From an uncultured Bulleidia sp. (lineage in GTDB: Bacteria > Bacillota_I > Bacilli_A > Erysipelotrichales > Erysipelotrichaceae), in NCBI GenBank assembly GCA_934725105.1, contig CAKVBD010000008.1:5004-69003 (forward strand): 64,000 nt of DNA, written 5' to 3'. This document shows, piece after piece, positions 16,393 through 26,009 of this stretch; within the stretch, counting starts at the first letter, position 1; every line of letters starts with the position of its first letter. The notes below the pieces were generated by a model. It saw nothing but the letters and a program-made list of their open reading frames with translations, was not told the DNA's origin and did not search any database. A program made the translations under genes and the position numbers.

Positions 16393-17583
16393 ATGCTGAA
16401 TATATTTAAATCAAACATCACTTATACATTGATGCACAAAGACATTCCTGTATTGAATGCAGACTATTCTACAAAGAACCATAAATTCTTAGAAATTCAC
16501 GAAATGATTGATGCTAAACACTTGCCTGTTGGCTGTTCACCGAATGGCGAATTTTCTTTGCATGCATTGAACCATTGGTTTCGCTGGCGTGGTATTCCTG
16601 GATACCGTGTTGGACTTTTACAGCTGCAGAATCGTTTGCAGATTGATTCTCCAATGGAACTGTTAGACATGGAACATGCTTTGAGTGTTTCAGATACATA
16701 CTGGCTGAAAGCAAATCATGAAAAGATTACGTGGGCACAGGTGAATTTCTACCAGCATTCCTATGATCAATCTGGATTTGGTAAAGCAATGTTTTCTTCA
16801 TTGAATTCTGAGTTTTCTTCTTCTGTACTGCACACACCAAATAACTGTACGTGTGGGTATCATAGAAAAGCATGGTTTAAAAGAAATGGTACATTATATT
16901 TATTAAAAGGTGGTTCCCCTTTCTATCAGCAGGAACCAGTAAATGAATGGCTTGCATCTAGAATTGCACAGGAACTCGGTTTATATGCAATCCCTTATAC
17001 AACAGAAACATATGAGAATAATATTGTTTCTGTCTGTCCAAATATGTGTAAAGGGAAAATGGATCTTGTGACTGCGGAATATGTGCTTTCTGATACTGGT
17101 GCACCTGAAGATGTATTTCAATATAGTCATTATGTTAAGACATTAGAAGCACATGGTGTTCCGAATGTCAGAAAAGCATTATCTGATCAATTCTTAATGG
17201 ATTATCTGTTAATGAATACGGATCGTCATACACAGAATATGGGTATCTTAGTGGATGCAAATACGAATCAATGGGTTGGCATGGCACCAGTATTTGATAC
17301 AGGTACTGGTCTTGGATGTTTAGTTGAAGATGATGAAATCTTAAATGAAAAACATGAGAAGAAATGTCAGTTATTTAATGCCAAACATTTTTCTCATGAT
17401 ACTTTATTGAAATTCATTGATTTTAAACAATATGACTTCTCTTCTTTACAGAAGATTCCTCAGGAATATGGTAATCAGTTAGTGAAGTATCAGCCATTAA
17501 CAAATATCTCTGATAAGAGAATTGAAGATGCATATACACTTCTATATAAACAGATCTTAGATCTCAAACACGCAGCAAATTAA
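16393..17583 (+). CDS. Stand-alone HipA-like kinase
   Basis: 396 residues with a HipA-type kinase domain in the C-terminal two thirds: an ATP-contacting Lys in YLLKGGSP, the catalytic loop NTDRHTQNMG (Asp, Arg, His, Asn) and the metal-binding Asp in PVFDTGTGL. HipA proteins phosphorylate glutamyl-tRNA synthetase or related targets and are usually held in check by HipB. No HipB-like gene is adjacent. The N-terminal about 100 residues contain DTYWLK, matched by DCYWIV in the second HipA-like protein of this window (57692-58852). It is one of the few plus-strand genes here and ends one base before the convergent VanZ gene. The substrate is unknown. Confidence 0.78.
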   Translation: MLNIFKSNITYTLMHKDIPVLNADYSTKNHKFLEIHEMIDAKHLPVGCSPNGEFSLHALNHWFRWRGIPGYRVGLLQLQNRLQIDSPMELLDMEHALSVSDTYWLKANHEKITWAQVNFYQHSYDQSGFGKAMFSSLNSEFSSSVLHTPNNCTCGYHRKAWFKRNGTLYLLKGGSPFYQQEPVNEWLASRIAQELGLYAIPYTTETYENNIVSVCPNMCKGKMDLVTAEYVLSDTGAPEDVFQYSHYVKTLEAHGVPNVRKALSDQFLMDYLLMNTDRHTQNMGILVDANTNQWVGMAPVFDTGTGLGCLVEDDEILNEKHEKKCQLFNAKHFSHDTLLKFIDFKQYDFSSLQKIPQEYGNQLVKYQPLTNISDKRIEDAYTLLYKQILDLKHAAN

Positions 17584-17584
17584 G

Positions 17585-18088
17585 TCAAATATGGCTTACT
17601 TTTTTCATGCATTGAGCAATTAGAATACCAATCATACATCCAAGTGTATTCATAAGAATGTCATCAATCTGAAAATACCCTCTTTGTGTGATCAGCTGTG
17701 TGATTTCTAGAGAGCAGGAAAATAACAATCCACTGCATCCTACAAGAATAGAATGGTTACTGATTAATAGAGATAACAGGAAACCATATGGAATTAACAT
17801 AATGATATTCTCTATCACATATGCATGAGAGCGTATTGTATCTCCCCATGTTGAAAATAATACAAGATCCATCCCATCTCTGCTTCCACTTTCTCTGGAT
17901 AGTAATGTTTGTATAATCACTACAACCAAATAGCAAAGAAAGATACTGATCAGGCGTAGTTGTTTCTTGTGATTCTTGAATAGAAATGATAAAAGCATGT
18001 ACAACAATAAACCAATACAAATTCCGATTGGCAAGTATGAGATTGGTTCTAACATGTCTTGTACGATATAACTGAATAATTCTTTCAT
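17585..18088 (-). CDS. VanZ-family membrane protein
   Basis: 167 residues with four to five hydrophobic segments. The VanZ signature appears as ENIIMLIPYGFLL and SLEITQLITQRGYFQIDDILMNTLGCMIG near the C-terminus. VanZ proteins are small membrane proteins, one of which gives low-level teicoplanin resistance; the biochemical role is unclear. It stands alone, convergent with the HipA-like gene with no terminator between them. It should not be read as a resistance gene. Confidence 0.8.
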   Translation of the reverse strand: MKELFSYIVQDMLEPISYLPIGICIGLLLYMLLSFLFKNHKKQLRLISIFLCYLVVVIIQTLLSRESGSRDGMDLVLFSTWGDTIRSHAYVIENIIMLIPYGFLLSLLISNHSILVGCSGLLFSCSLEITQLITQRGYFQIDDILMNTLGCMIGILIAQCMKKVSHI

Positions 18089-18187
18089 AACTAACAGTTA
18101 TATAGTATAAGACTATGTGAAGAGAAATGCATTAGAGATAAAGAAATGTTAAGAATTTAGATAGTTAGCTGGTATATTAATAGAATG

Positions 18188-20116
18188 TTACTCAAACCAA
18201 TCATTTGGAATAAGTGTATTAAATTCACTATTTTTGTCATGCCAATTTTCGCATATATTATCTTTAAATGATTTATCTTCCAAATTAGCATGATCGACTA
18301 TAATAACTTGCAATTTTCCATCAAGCTCATTTGTTCGATCGTTGATAAATTTGTAAATATTAGATACTTCTTGCATATCTGTAGTATTTATATTACTTTC
18401 CGAAGGAAAATAAACTTGTGACGGCTGGTCTAAAAACAAAAAACATGGAACTGGTCGCTTGGCAGTAATAAAGAATTTATGTAACGCAAAATAAGAAATA
18501 AGATGTATTCCAACCCAATTAGACCCACTCCCTAATTGTTTAAGAGGTACAGACCTATCTACTTTGTCAACCATGACCGTAACCTTATTTAAATCCAGTC
18601 TATAAGGAAAATTACTGTTTTCAAGCTTTAATTGACTAGCCCAATTGGTCATATCATTTTGAATAATTGATAAAATTGAAAGTTTACGTTCATTCATAGA
18701 ATTCTTTGAAAGTTTTTCGTCTATTTTATTTATTCTTTTTTCAAGTTCATTTATTTTATTTTTAGTTTTATCATCTTCATCATCTATTTTTACACTTTCA
18801 ATCCACAAACTTATTCGCCCTATAACCTTAGCTCTACTAGCATTAATATCTTTCATTTTATTAAGCTCTTTATTTTGGTTATATAAGCCGTCTATCTCAC
18901 TTTCCAAATCTTTTATTTTTGATTGATATTCACTTCGTTTTTTCTCTAAATTTGAAATATAAGAGTCAAGTTTGGGCTTTTCTCTAGATACATTTTTTAT
19001 AGATTTATCTAAATTATCGATTGATTTTTTCATCATCTCAATACTTGGATTTGGAAATTTAAGATTGCCTGAGCAAAATGGGCATTTTCCGGGTTCGAAA
19101 TTAAGTTTTTCAAACAAACCAATTGATTCTAAGCGATTGATTTGATGTTTAACTTCATTAGAATATCCTGAGGTGTTACCAATGAACTTCTTTGTATTAC
19201 TAATATTCAAGGAAATATTATCAAGTTCATTTTTTAATTTATACCGCTCATCTTGTAAAGAAGTTAATCTATCCATTGTTCTATTTTCACTAATTTTACA
19301 AGGAATCCAGTTTAGTGTTTCCTTAAGAATGGAATACACCGCATCAAAGTTTTCGTAATTAACATTCTCTGTAGGCGCAATTAAACCTACTTCTTTTGCT
19401 TCACCAATTAACTCTATTGCTCTTTTAAAACCACTACCAAATAGAAATTGCTTTTCCTCAACTTTGCGCTTTTCAAGTATTAGATTCCGTTTTAAAATAC
19501 TTCTCTCATTTTCTAGTGATAATGCTTCTTCATCTACTACTCCTAAAAAATATGGAATTGTATCTTTGATAGATTGTGTGATAAAAGATTCAGATTGTCG
19601 ATGGAACAAATTGTTTCTTGCTGCAATCTCATCTTGCCCTTGAAAACAATAATATAGAGCATGTCTTATATTTGCTGAAAGAGGTTTTCTACTTTGCCCT
19701 TCGACTGGTATATTTTTATTTTCCAAAATTCCAATTCGACGACTCAAAGATTCTTCAATTCCAGATACATTGGTATTTGAAACAAAGTTACATTTTTCTG
19801 GTGATTCAATATTTTCACCAATTTCAATATAACAGTAATACGAAGTCTGATTACCCTTCTCTGGATTTTTTCGTGCAACAAAGACACGTTCATTTTCAAA
19901 TTGCAATAGTAATCCATACCAATCAACATATTCACGGACAACTCCCTCAGCAATATTACAAGAATCACCACCTAAACAGTACTCAATAATATCGCCTATA
20001 ACTGACTTTCCAGATTTAGAGTTGCCAGTAATTATATTCACTTTACCTAAAGAAAATGATAATCGTCTAACTTTCTTGTTATATCCATAAAGAACAACTT
20101 CACGTATTTGCATCAT
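18188..20116 (-). CDS. ABC-3C defence system ATPase (DUF3732, SMC/Rad50-like)
   Basis: 642-residue cytoplasmic ABC ATPase of the DUF3732 family. Walker A is GNSKSGKS (31-38). A long coiled-coil arm (about 200-480) carries a CPFC pair (345-348) in the position of a Rad50 zinc hook. The C-terminal half supplies an LGSGSNWVG signature, Walker B LFLDQPSQVYF (Gln where Glu is usual, as I recall is typical of DUF3732) and VIIVDHA. DUF3732 ATPases are the motor of ABC three-component systems, predicted anti-phage/anti-plasmid defence. It overlaps the middle-component gene by four bases. Confidence 0.85.
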   Translation of the reverse strand: MMQIREVVLYGYNKKVRRLSFSLGKVNIITGNSKSGKSVIGDIIEYCLGGDSCNIAEGVVREYVDWYGLLLQFENERVFVARKNPEKGNQTSYYCYIEIGENIESPEKCNFVSNTNVSGIEESLSRRIGILENKNIPVEGQSRKPLSANIRHALYYCFQGQDEIAARNNLFHRQSESFITQSIKDTIPYFLGVVDEEALSLENERSILKRNLILEKRKVEEKQFLFGSGFKRAIELIGEAKEVGLIAPTENVNYENFDAVYSILKETLNWIPCKISENRTMDRLTSLQDERYKLKNELDNISLNISNTKKFIGNTSGYSNEVKHQINRLESIGLFEKLNFEPGKCPFCSGNLKFPNPSIEMMKKSIDNLDKSIKNVSREKPKLDSYISNLEKKRSEYQSKIKDLESEIDGLYNQNKELNKMKDINASRAKVIGRISLWIESVKIDDEDDKTKNKINELEKRINKIDEKLSKNSMNERKLSILSIIQNDMTNWASQLKLENSNFPYRLDLNKVTVMVDKVDRSVPLKQLGSGSNWVGIHLISYFALHKFFITAKRPVPCFLFLDQPSQVYFPSESNINTTDMQEVSNIYKFINDRTNELDGKLQVIIVDHANLEDKSFKDNICENWHDKNSEFNTLIPNDWFE

Positions 20117-20601
20117 GGTCTTACCCCCAATTCAATGTATATTGATTTAACTGGCCCTGCAGTTGCGAACCATTTACCAACATGCTCACTTTTTCTTATA
20201 CATTCCAAAATTTCATCATCATCAGATTTGATTTTTCCCATTTTTTTTGATTCGTTTACAATTTCTAATTCACCACTACTTGTTAGAATAACTTTTCCTG
20301 TTTGAAGAAGAAATTCTAGAGATTCATTTGTTATTTGGACAAGATTTTTAGTTCTTTGAGCATAATCTGTCAATAGATGTGAGTTATCCTGTATCCAATT
20401 ATGAAATTTAATTTTTGAATTAATATTTATTCTTGTTTTTTTATGTAATACAAGCGGTAAAATTAAATAAATTAATGGAAATGGAAAAGATTTATTTGTT
20501 TTTACATTATATGCATTTATTGATGAATATAATATTCTTCCACAAAAAGCAGGATTAAGAAGATATGCAATTTCATGAGTTCTTTCATTCCATGCTTTCA
20601 T
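20113..20601 (-). CDS. ABC-3C system middle component
   Basis: 162-residue protein starting MKAWNERTHEIAYLLNPAFC, a start typical of three-component-ABC middle components (MPAFC/NPAFC type). The rest reads as a tandem winged-helix adaptor (FLLQTGKVILTSSGELEIV). In such systems it links the ATPase to the effector. It overlaps both neighbours by four bases (ATGA), showing one co-translated operon. The name rests on context plus this N-terminal signature. Confidence 0.78.
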   Translation of the reverse strand: MKAWNERTHEIAYLLNPAFCGRILYSSINAYNVKTNKSFPFPLIYLILPLVLHKKTRININSKIKFHNWIQDNSHLLTDYAQRTKNLVQITNESLEFLLQTGKVILTSSGELEIVNESKKMGKIKSDDDEILECIRKSEHVGKWFATAGPVKSIYIELGVRP

Positions 20602-21794
20602 ATTTTTTTCTCCACCTCATCAAGTAAATATTTTAAACGTTCTTTAAAATCAACATGCCAACCTACTCTTAGCTGATTTGCTAATATATGATAACTGCCT
20701 CTCATCACAAAAGCTTCATCACATTTCGATCGTATGCGTATATCTTTGTTTTCAATTTGTTTTAAAAGTTTACGTCCTTCTCGAATTTTATCATTATCAG
20801 ATGATTCTGAATTTTCATCTAAATCTTCTTGCATATTCGTGAAGGCATGATTCCATTCATCAATCAAACGTTCTTCATACTTTTCTAATTCATTAACATA
20901 AAGTAAATCATCTCTTACCCAATTTGCTCTTTGTTTAAACGCTCTATAATAATCGCTAAGTGAATTTTTCATACGGTTGCTACTTGCACATATTAGCTCA
21001 AGTTGTTTATAAAAAATTTTGTCACTATTACATAAATCTTTCATTTCTAAACCATCAATATCAAATACATCAATTGGTAAATTGTCATTTGAATATTCTT
21101 GACTCATCGACACAATATAAGATCTGACTTGAGATTGTGTGAAATATACAGGCTTTTCTGAGCAAAGAGCATCGATCATGTTTTTTTGCCACCATCCAAA
21201 CAATCGTTCAAAAATTTTATTTTCAAATTTAGGCAAACACGAATATTTAATTTTATTGATGATTTTTCCTTCAATATTATTAATATGAGGTTCTTTATCT
21301 ATAATGTAAATATTATCAATTAATTTCTTTTTTACATCTATATCCGTTTCTTTAAATCGTTGATAGTATTTTTTATGCATTTCATTTTTTGAGGTGGTGC
21401 AAATTTCTTGTAAGATTTGAAAAGCTTTATCTGTATTTCGCTGTGAATTATTTTTCAAGTAAAATGCTGCAGAATTATCAGGAGCTTGAGCTGTTGTTAT
21501 AATATAAAAATTTGTATCTTCTAATAAATCTAAAGATTGTGTAACCGTTTCAATCCATACATTTAATGTTCTCCACAAATCAGTACTTGAATTTGTCAAA
21601 TCACCCGATTTGCATTTATGATGTTTTAACTGAATTAGCTTACTTGGGTTATCATTTTCACTAAATGCGATATCATCAAATTTTTCAATGCTTATTTGTA
21701 AATTAGGGTCATCACTTTCCAGTAATAAATATAAAGCATATATAATTTGATATAAATAACCTAACAATTGTTCAGACGCTTGATGATTTGGCAT
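20598..21794 (-). CDS. ABC-3C system effector with nuclease-like N-terminus
   Basis: 398 residues, first gene of the operon, with GGAGG seven bases before the ATG. The N-terminal 60 residues (GYLYQIIYALYLLLE, then E37, D40/D41, and IQLKHHK with Q55-x-K57) look like the restriction-endonuclease-fold core of Cap4/DUF4297-type DNA nucleases. The C-terminal part (about 230-390) should be the ABC-3C C-terminal domain that contacts the other components. The inferred role is cleavage of foreign DNA once the ATPase senses it. Nuclease assignment is from motif order only. Confidence 0.7.
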   Translation of the reverse strand: MPNHQASEQLLGYLYQIIYALYLLLESDDPNLQISIEKFDDIAFSENDNPSKLIQLKHHKCKSGDLTNSSTDLWRTLNVWIETVTQSLDLLEDTNFYIITTAQAPDNSAAFYLKNNSQRNTDKAFQILQEICTTSKNEMHKKYYQRFKETDIDVKKKLIDNIYIIDKEPHINNIEGKIINKIKYSCLPKFENKIFERLFGWWQKNMIDALCSEKPVYFTQSQVRSYIVSMSQEYSNDNLPIDVFDIDGLEMKDLCNSDKIFYKQLELICASSNRMKNSLSDYYRAFKQRANWVRDDLLYVNELEKYEERLIDEWNHAFTNMQEDLDENSESSDNDKIREGRKLLKQIENKDIRIRSKCDEAFVMRGSYHILANQLRVGWHVDFKERLKYLLDEVEKKI

Positions 21795-22206
21795 AATTCA
21801 ACCTCCATATATAAAAAATATATTTTAGATCAAAATAAAAATACAGTGCTAAGACCTATAAATATATTTTATAATATTTATTCAATATTTTAGAAAATTT
21901 TTTCCCTGTAAAATTATTTTTCTCCATACGCTGAAATTAACAAGTTTCATAAAAAGAAGCACCTCTTGATACTGCTAACCATGAAAATATTGAATCATAT
22001 TTTCATAGATGCCTACACTGTAGATCTGTACACTTTATAAAGAATAGCTTAAAACTAAAACACAGAAACAATATACACCATCATCTGTAAATGAATTTTA
22101 TGCAAAGTTAAAGAATCTGTTTAGATAGAAATATGGAATAGTACAAAAGCATCTTTAGGAATAACGTCAATCTTCCGTTAGTATTATGATAAAGCATATC
22201 ATTCAA
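21795..22206. other. Intergenic region upstream of the ABC-3C operon
   Basis: About 410 AT-rich bases between the ABC-3C effector start and the end of the HEPN-like gene. It must hold the ABC-3C promoter near its left end. The rest has no long frame or recognisable RNA; I see nothing I can name. Confidence 0.4.
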
Positions 22207-23517
22207 TTAAGAATGTTCTGTATCAATTGATTCTTTGTTATTCATATATTCATTGATTTTTTTAATGTCATGTTCATGTCTGTTACGATTTGTACATTGA
22301 TCATTTTTGTTATAATCATCTATTATCGAATGAATTTCATCTAAATTATATTCATCTAAATGATTAATAAAAAATGTCATAAATTTATCAGCTTTATTAA
22401 ACCCACTAAAAATGGGAATTGTCTGAAACATAATTTTAGTATAGTCAAATAAATTGAAATCTTCACATTCACTTATTGAATTATATATGTCATCAATTAA
22501 TTCTGTTTTATGTAATTCATCTGTAATTTTAAAATAATAATATCCCGTTTCTTTTGAACGTGGATAAAGTGATCTATAATATTTTAAATTTTTGGGATTG
22601 CTTAGAATGTGTTCACTCACTTTTTTGAAAACATCTTCATTTTTGAATAATAATTCCATTAATGTTGAATAATTCAAAACAAGTTTTGATAACATTATAA
22701 TTCTTTCTTGTGAAACTTCTAAAGTAGTAACTGTAATTTTTTGAAATTGTTCGCCAATTGAATTATCAAAAAGTAGTGCTGTCATCCCATGATTTATAAG
22801 ATAATTGGTTATTAAAAATGTAAATATATATAATCCATTCAGATTTTTTAAAGCGTCTTTATCTTCACTTATAAAAAGCAATCGTATAAAAGTTTTGTAT
22901 GTTTTTTTCAATGAATCCGAGGTCATTCTACATAAATACTTATTTTCAATACTATTTCTAATTGAATCATCTATTGGTTCATTATATTCGTCTAATGATA
23001 AATTTGTGTATATCCTTGAATATCTTTCTATATCATTCTGCGCCACCGAAAACAGATCCATAATAAATGGTGGTTTAACAGACAGAATATTATCAAACAT
23101 TGAACAAATCAGCATTCTTGCTTGATAATCATTAGGAACAAATAATGAATTATCATTAACCTTTAAATGTGCACATTTATTTCGAATAATTTGCAGATAA
23201 TTAATGTCCTCAATAAATCTATTAAAATATAATTGACAATTATCCATATAGAATTTTATTATTTCTTTTTCTACCTTCGAATACTTTTCTTCATCTTCAA
23301 TCATTTTATTGATACTTTTTAATTTTTCTTTTGCCTTAGTATCTCCCTCATTCGCCATAGATTGTAGTTTCAAAAATAAATCATATATTACAAATGAATA
23401 TAATAAAACAATCGTTGCTCGATAGTTCTGACTATAATACGATTGCAGTATCTCTTTAAAATAGTCACGTAATTCATCATTTTCAAAAATTTGTAAATCT
23501 TTTTCATCAATCAACAT
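22207..23517 (-). CDS. HEPN-like domain protein of unknown function
   Basis: 436-residue helical protein. The N-terminal 130 residues resemble a HEPN bundle: a helix YYSQNYRATIVLLYSFVIYD (28-47) and the motif RNKCAH (R112 to H117, an Rx4H form of the HEPN ribonuclease motif). The remainder, rich in Asn, Tyr and Lys, is not recognised. GAGG eight bases before the ATG supports the start. Its position beside an ABC-3C system suggests an RNA-cutting defence protein, but it has its own leader and may act alone. Low GC like the surrounding island. Confidence 0.6.
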   Translation of the reverse strand: MLIDEKDLQIFENDELRDYFKEILQSYYSQNYRATIVLLYSFVIYDLFLKLQSMANEGDTKAKEKLKSINKMIEDEEKYSKVEKEIIKFYMDNCQLYFNRFIEDINYLQIIRNKCAHLKVNDNSLFVPNDYQARMLICSMFDNILSVKPPFIMDLFSVAQNDIERYSRIYTNLSLDEYNEPIDDSIRNSIENKYLCRMTSDSLKKTYKTFIRLLFISEDKDALKNLNGLYIFTFLITNYLINHGMTALLFDNSIGEQFQKITVTTLEVSQERIIMLSKLVLNYSTLMELLFKNEDVFKKVSEHILSNPKNLKYYRSLYPRSKETGYYYFKITDELHKTELIDDIYNSISECEDFNLFDYTKIMFQTIPIFSGFNKADKFMTFFINHLDEYNLDEIHSIIDDYNKNDQCTNRNRHEHDIKKINEYMNNKESIDTEHS

Positions 23518-23792
23518 ATCAATACCTCTAAAAGTAAAATTTAATTACAAAAACAATCTTGCTTGTATAAATTATACTCTTATTACACTTAAATATATTC
23601 AATGGACTTCTCCACTATTTCAACTATAATTCAATATTCACAAGAATCTGTTGTTTCTACTTCTAATATAACTTTCAAGAAATGTAACGTTGTTGTGTGA
23701 TTTTTAAGAATGATATATTTTTCTGCCATACCTTCCTCTTCCTTTTTTTGATATAAATTGAAGACATTTACATTTCAATAACCAATCAAATT
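23518..23792. other. Intergenic stretch, nothing recognised
   Basis: 275 AT-rich bases without a supported gene; the left end should hold the promoter of the HEPN-like gene. Confidence 0.3.
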
Positions 23793-24380
23793 TCATTTAA
23801 ATTCTTTCACATCCTTCACTTCCCTTGTCCATTTACTCCAGCTGGTAAATGGTTTCGTAACTAGTCTAATGATCGCATAGAATGGAATGAAGAATGGATA
23901 TGCATCTAAGAATTTATTATGTTCTCTAAACCAGGAAACACTTGGAAATAATCTTTGAAATATATATTTAGCTTTTGCATGCCTGCTGCCTTCTAACTCT
24001 AACTTATGAATACGATTCTGTATTCTTTGTCTAGCAGTACCGTAGGTACCACTAGAGAAGTAATATTCAATATATTCATTTTCTTTTTGTGTTAGAAAAG
24101 AAAAGTCTTGTACTGGCTGATCAAATAGCTTATATGCAATTGTTCTAGCTTTTTCTTCATATTCCTGTATGCCTAGTAATGTACATTGTTCATGAATATA
24201 GTTTCTCTCTAATTGATCTTTACAGTGTTCATTGAGCACATATAGATCAATTAATGTACGAATCCCTGTACCACTGAATATGAAATGTTTATATGCATGT
24301 GCAACGATATATACATATGCATCATTCATCATGAAGGAAAAACCAATATTACAGACATTAGAGAACTTTGTTTCCTTCAT
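23793..24380 (-). pseudogene. C-terminal fragment of an NTP_transf_5 nucleotidyltransferase
   Basis: 195-residue frame resembling the C-terminal half of the uncharacterised nucleotidyltransferase family often found in polysaccharide clusters (VYIVAHAYKHFIFSGTGIRTLIDLY is the recognisable block). The full proteins are roughly twice as long and have the nucleotidyltransferase core first; that part is absent, and upstream DNA has no matching frame or ribosome site. It is probably a leftover of a capsule gene. Confidence 0.55.
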
Positions 24381-24461
24381 TCTTGCTTTTTTGGTATTCT
24401 TCCATTGATTCTATTGATTGTTTATATGTATCCTTTTCTTTTGTAAACACTTTGATGATTA

Positions 24462-24614
24462 TTAAACTATGCAAATGTTCCTGTAAAAATATACAAACAG
24501 ATCAACAACGGTCTTAATAGAATTGTTTTTGATAATGGATTCGCATATATGAGAAATAATCCGTGCCTTGCTTTCCATATATTGAAGTGTAGAAATTTCG
24601 TTATATTGATTCAT
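24462..24614 (-). CDS. Small unknown ORF (50 residues)
   Basis: ATG at 24614 with GAGG about ten bases upstream, encoding a 50-residue peptide (starts MNQYNEISTLQYMESKARII, ends FYRNICIV). No family recognised. The good ribosome site is the only support; it may be the N-terminal stub of a decayed gene. Confidence 0.3.
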   Translation of the reverse strand: MNQYNEISTLQYMESKARIISHICESIIKNNSIKTVVDLFVYFYRNICIV

Positions 24615-24668
24615 TTCATTCGCCTCAATGCTTTTTCAATTTTGGTTAATATAGTTTAGCCATATACA

Positions 24669-26009
24669 TCAGTGCTTCCTCTTTTCCAATGCCAACCCAA
24701 TTAATCGATCCGCCTGATCTGCCATGAACAGCGGGATATTTAGCACATCATCGTCCAGTTTCAGATTGTCCAATGAGAAACGGATGCGAAGCTTGACCTT
24801 ATCAGGGAACAGTTCCTTGAACTTCTTCATACTCTTGCTGGTTGTGTTGGCTTCGGATTTGACCTCCACGGGGAAGATGCCGTTCTCCCGCTGAATGAGG
24901 AAATCTACCTCGTAAGGTGGGTTGTTCTGGCTCCAATAACGGGGCACGACTTCAAACTGAGTAATTAAAGTCTGCAACACAAAGTTTTCGGTTAATGCGC
25001 CTTTAAATTCAGTAAATAGGCGGTTCCCTTCACCAAAGGCAGTGGGGGCCAACTGTGCCAAACGGCGAAGCAGTCCAACATCTACCAAATAAATCTTGAA
25101 AGCAGACAAGTCATCGTAAGCCGCAATCGGCAAGCCAGGAGCTGAGCTGCGATAAATTTTATGCACCAAACGTGCATCCACCAACCATTGCAAAGCATCC
25201 TCGTACTCACGGGCTCGTGCACCTTCCTTGACCGCCTTATAGATAAACTTCTTGTTCTCTCTTGACAGTTGAGAAGGAACAGACTTCCAAATCATTGAGA
25301 TTTTTGGGAACTCGCTGAGATTAGGATGCTTGGCAAAATCACGTTCATAGGCTCCTATGATTCCGGACAATGCATCCTGCATGGCAGAAACATCCCGTGC
25401 CTTCGTCCACATCAATACCGACTCGGGCATACCACCGGTGACATAGTACATCTTCAGCTTCTCATACAGCGGATTAAAGAATGCGTCAGGGATAGGTTCA
25501 AGGGTATCCACCTGTTCCAGATACTGCGCCAGATTTTCATCACCGTTGGCAAGTAGAAACTCAGTGAAGGTCATTGGGTCAATCTGCATGAAGTTGACCT
25601 TGCCTACTGGAAAAGAGGAAGGCTTCGCCAAGGCGATACCTAACAGAGAACCGGCGCAGGCAACATGGTACTGCGGTGCGTTCTCGCAAAAATATTTCAT
25701 GGAGTTAATGACTTTCGGGCAGTCCTGTACCTCGTCAAAGATGATGAGGGTCTTTTCTGGCAATATCTTTTGACCGCTTGCCAGCATAAGGTTTTGTAGA
25801 ATCCGGTCCACATCCTTGGTTGTTTCAAAAAATTGTTTATATTCTTCATTTTCGTCGAAGTTAAAGTAGGCTGTATTTTCATAACAGCGTCTGCCGAACT
25901 CTTTTAGAACCCAAGTCTTCCCCATCTGACGTACGCCCTTCAAGATTAAAGGCTTTCGGTATGGAGAATTCTTCCAATCCAACAACTTTTTTAAGATAAA
26001 TCGTTCCAT
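24669..26009 (-). CDS. AAA+ ATPase with DUF4143 domain
   Basis: 446-residue ATPase of the AAA_14/DUF4143 class. Walker A is GVRQMGKT (about 25-32), Walker B LIIFDEVQDCP (about 88-98), a sensor lies in ACAGSLLGIAL, and the C-terminal nuclease-like DUF4143 region ends with the ENFVLQTL, EVDFLIQ and VEVKSE blocks (Glu-Val-Asp ... Glu-Val-Lys). Start 26009 is chosen over 26024 because GAGGAG lies eight bases before it. Function in the cell is unknown. Base composition is visibly richer in G and C than its neighbours and codons differ (CTG, GCG, CCG common), indicating recent transfer, probably from a Lachnospiraceae-like source. Confidence 0.85.
   Translation of the reverse strand: MERFILKKLLDWKNSPYRKPLILKGVRQMGKTWVLKEFGRRCYENTAYFNFDENEEYKQFFETTKDVDRILQNLMLASGQKILPEKTLIIFDEVQDCPKVINSMKYFCENAPQYHVACAGSLLGIALAKPSSFPVGKVNFMQIDPMTFTEFLLANGDENLAQYLEQVDTLEPIPDAFFNPLYEKLKMYYVTGGMPESVLMWTKARDVSAMQDALSGIIGAYERDFAKHPNLSEFPKISMIWKSVPSQLSRENKKFIYKAVKEGARAREYEDALQWLVDARLVHKIYRSSAPGLPIAAYDDLSAFKIYLVDVGLLRRLAQLAPTAFGEGNRLFTEFKGALTENFVLQTLITQFEVVPRYWSQNNPPYEVDFLIQRENGIFPVEVKSEANTTSKSMKKFKELFPDKVKLRIRFSLDNLKLDDDVLNIPLFMADQADRLIGLALEKRKH

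Noticed and set aside
17585..18088. VanZ protein as a glycopeptide resistance gene
   Set aside because: Lone VanZ-like proteins are widespread; no other van genes are present.
21960..22200. Possible transposase remnant upstream of the ABC-3C operon
   Set aside because: Translated pieces in all frames gave no convincing motif.
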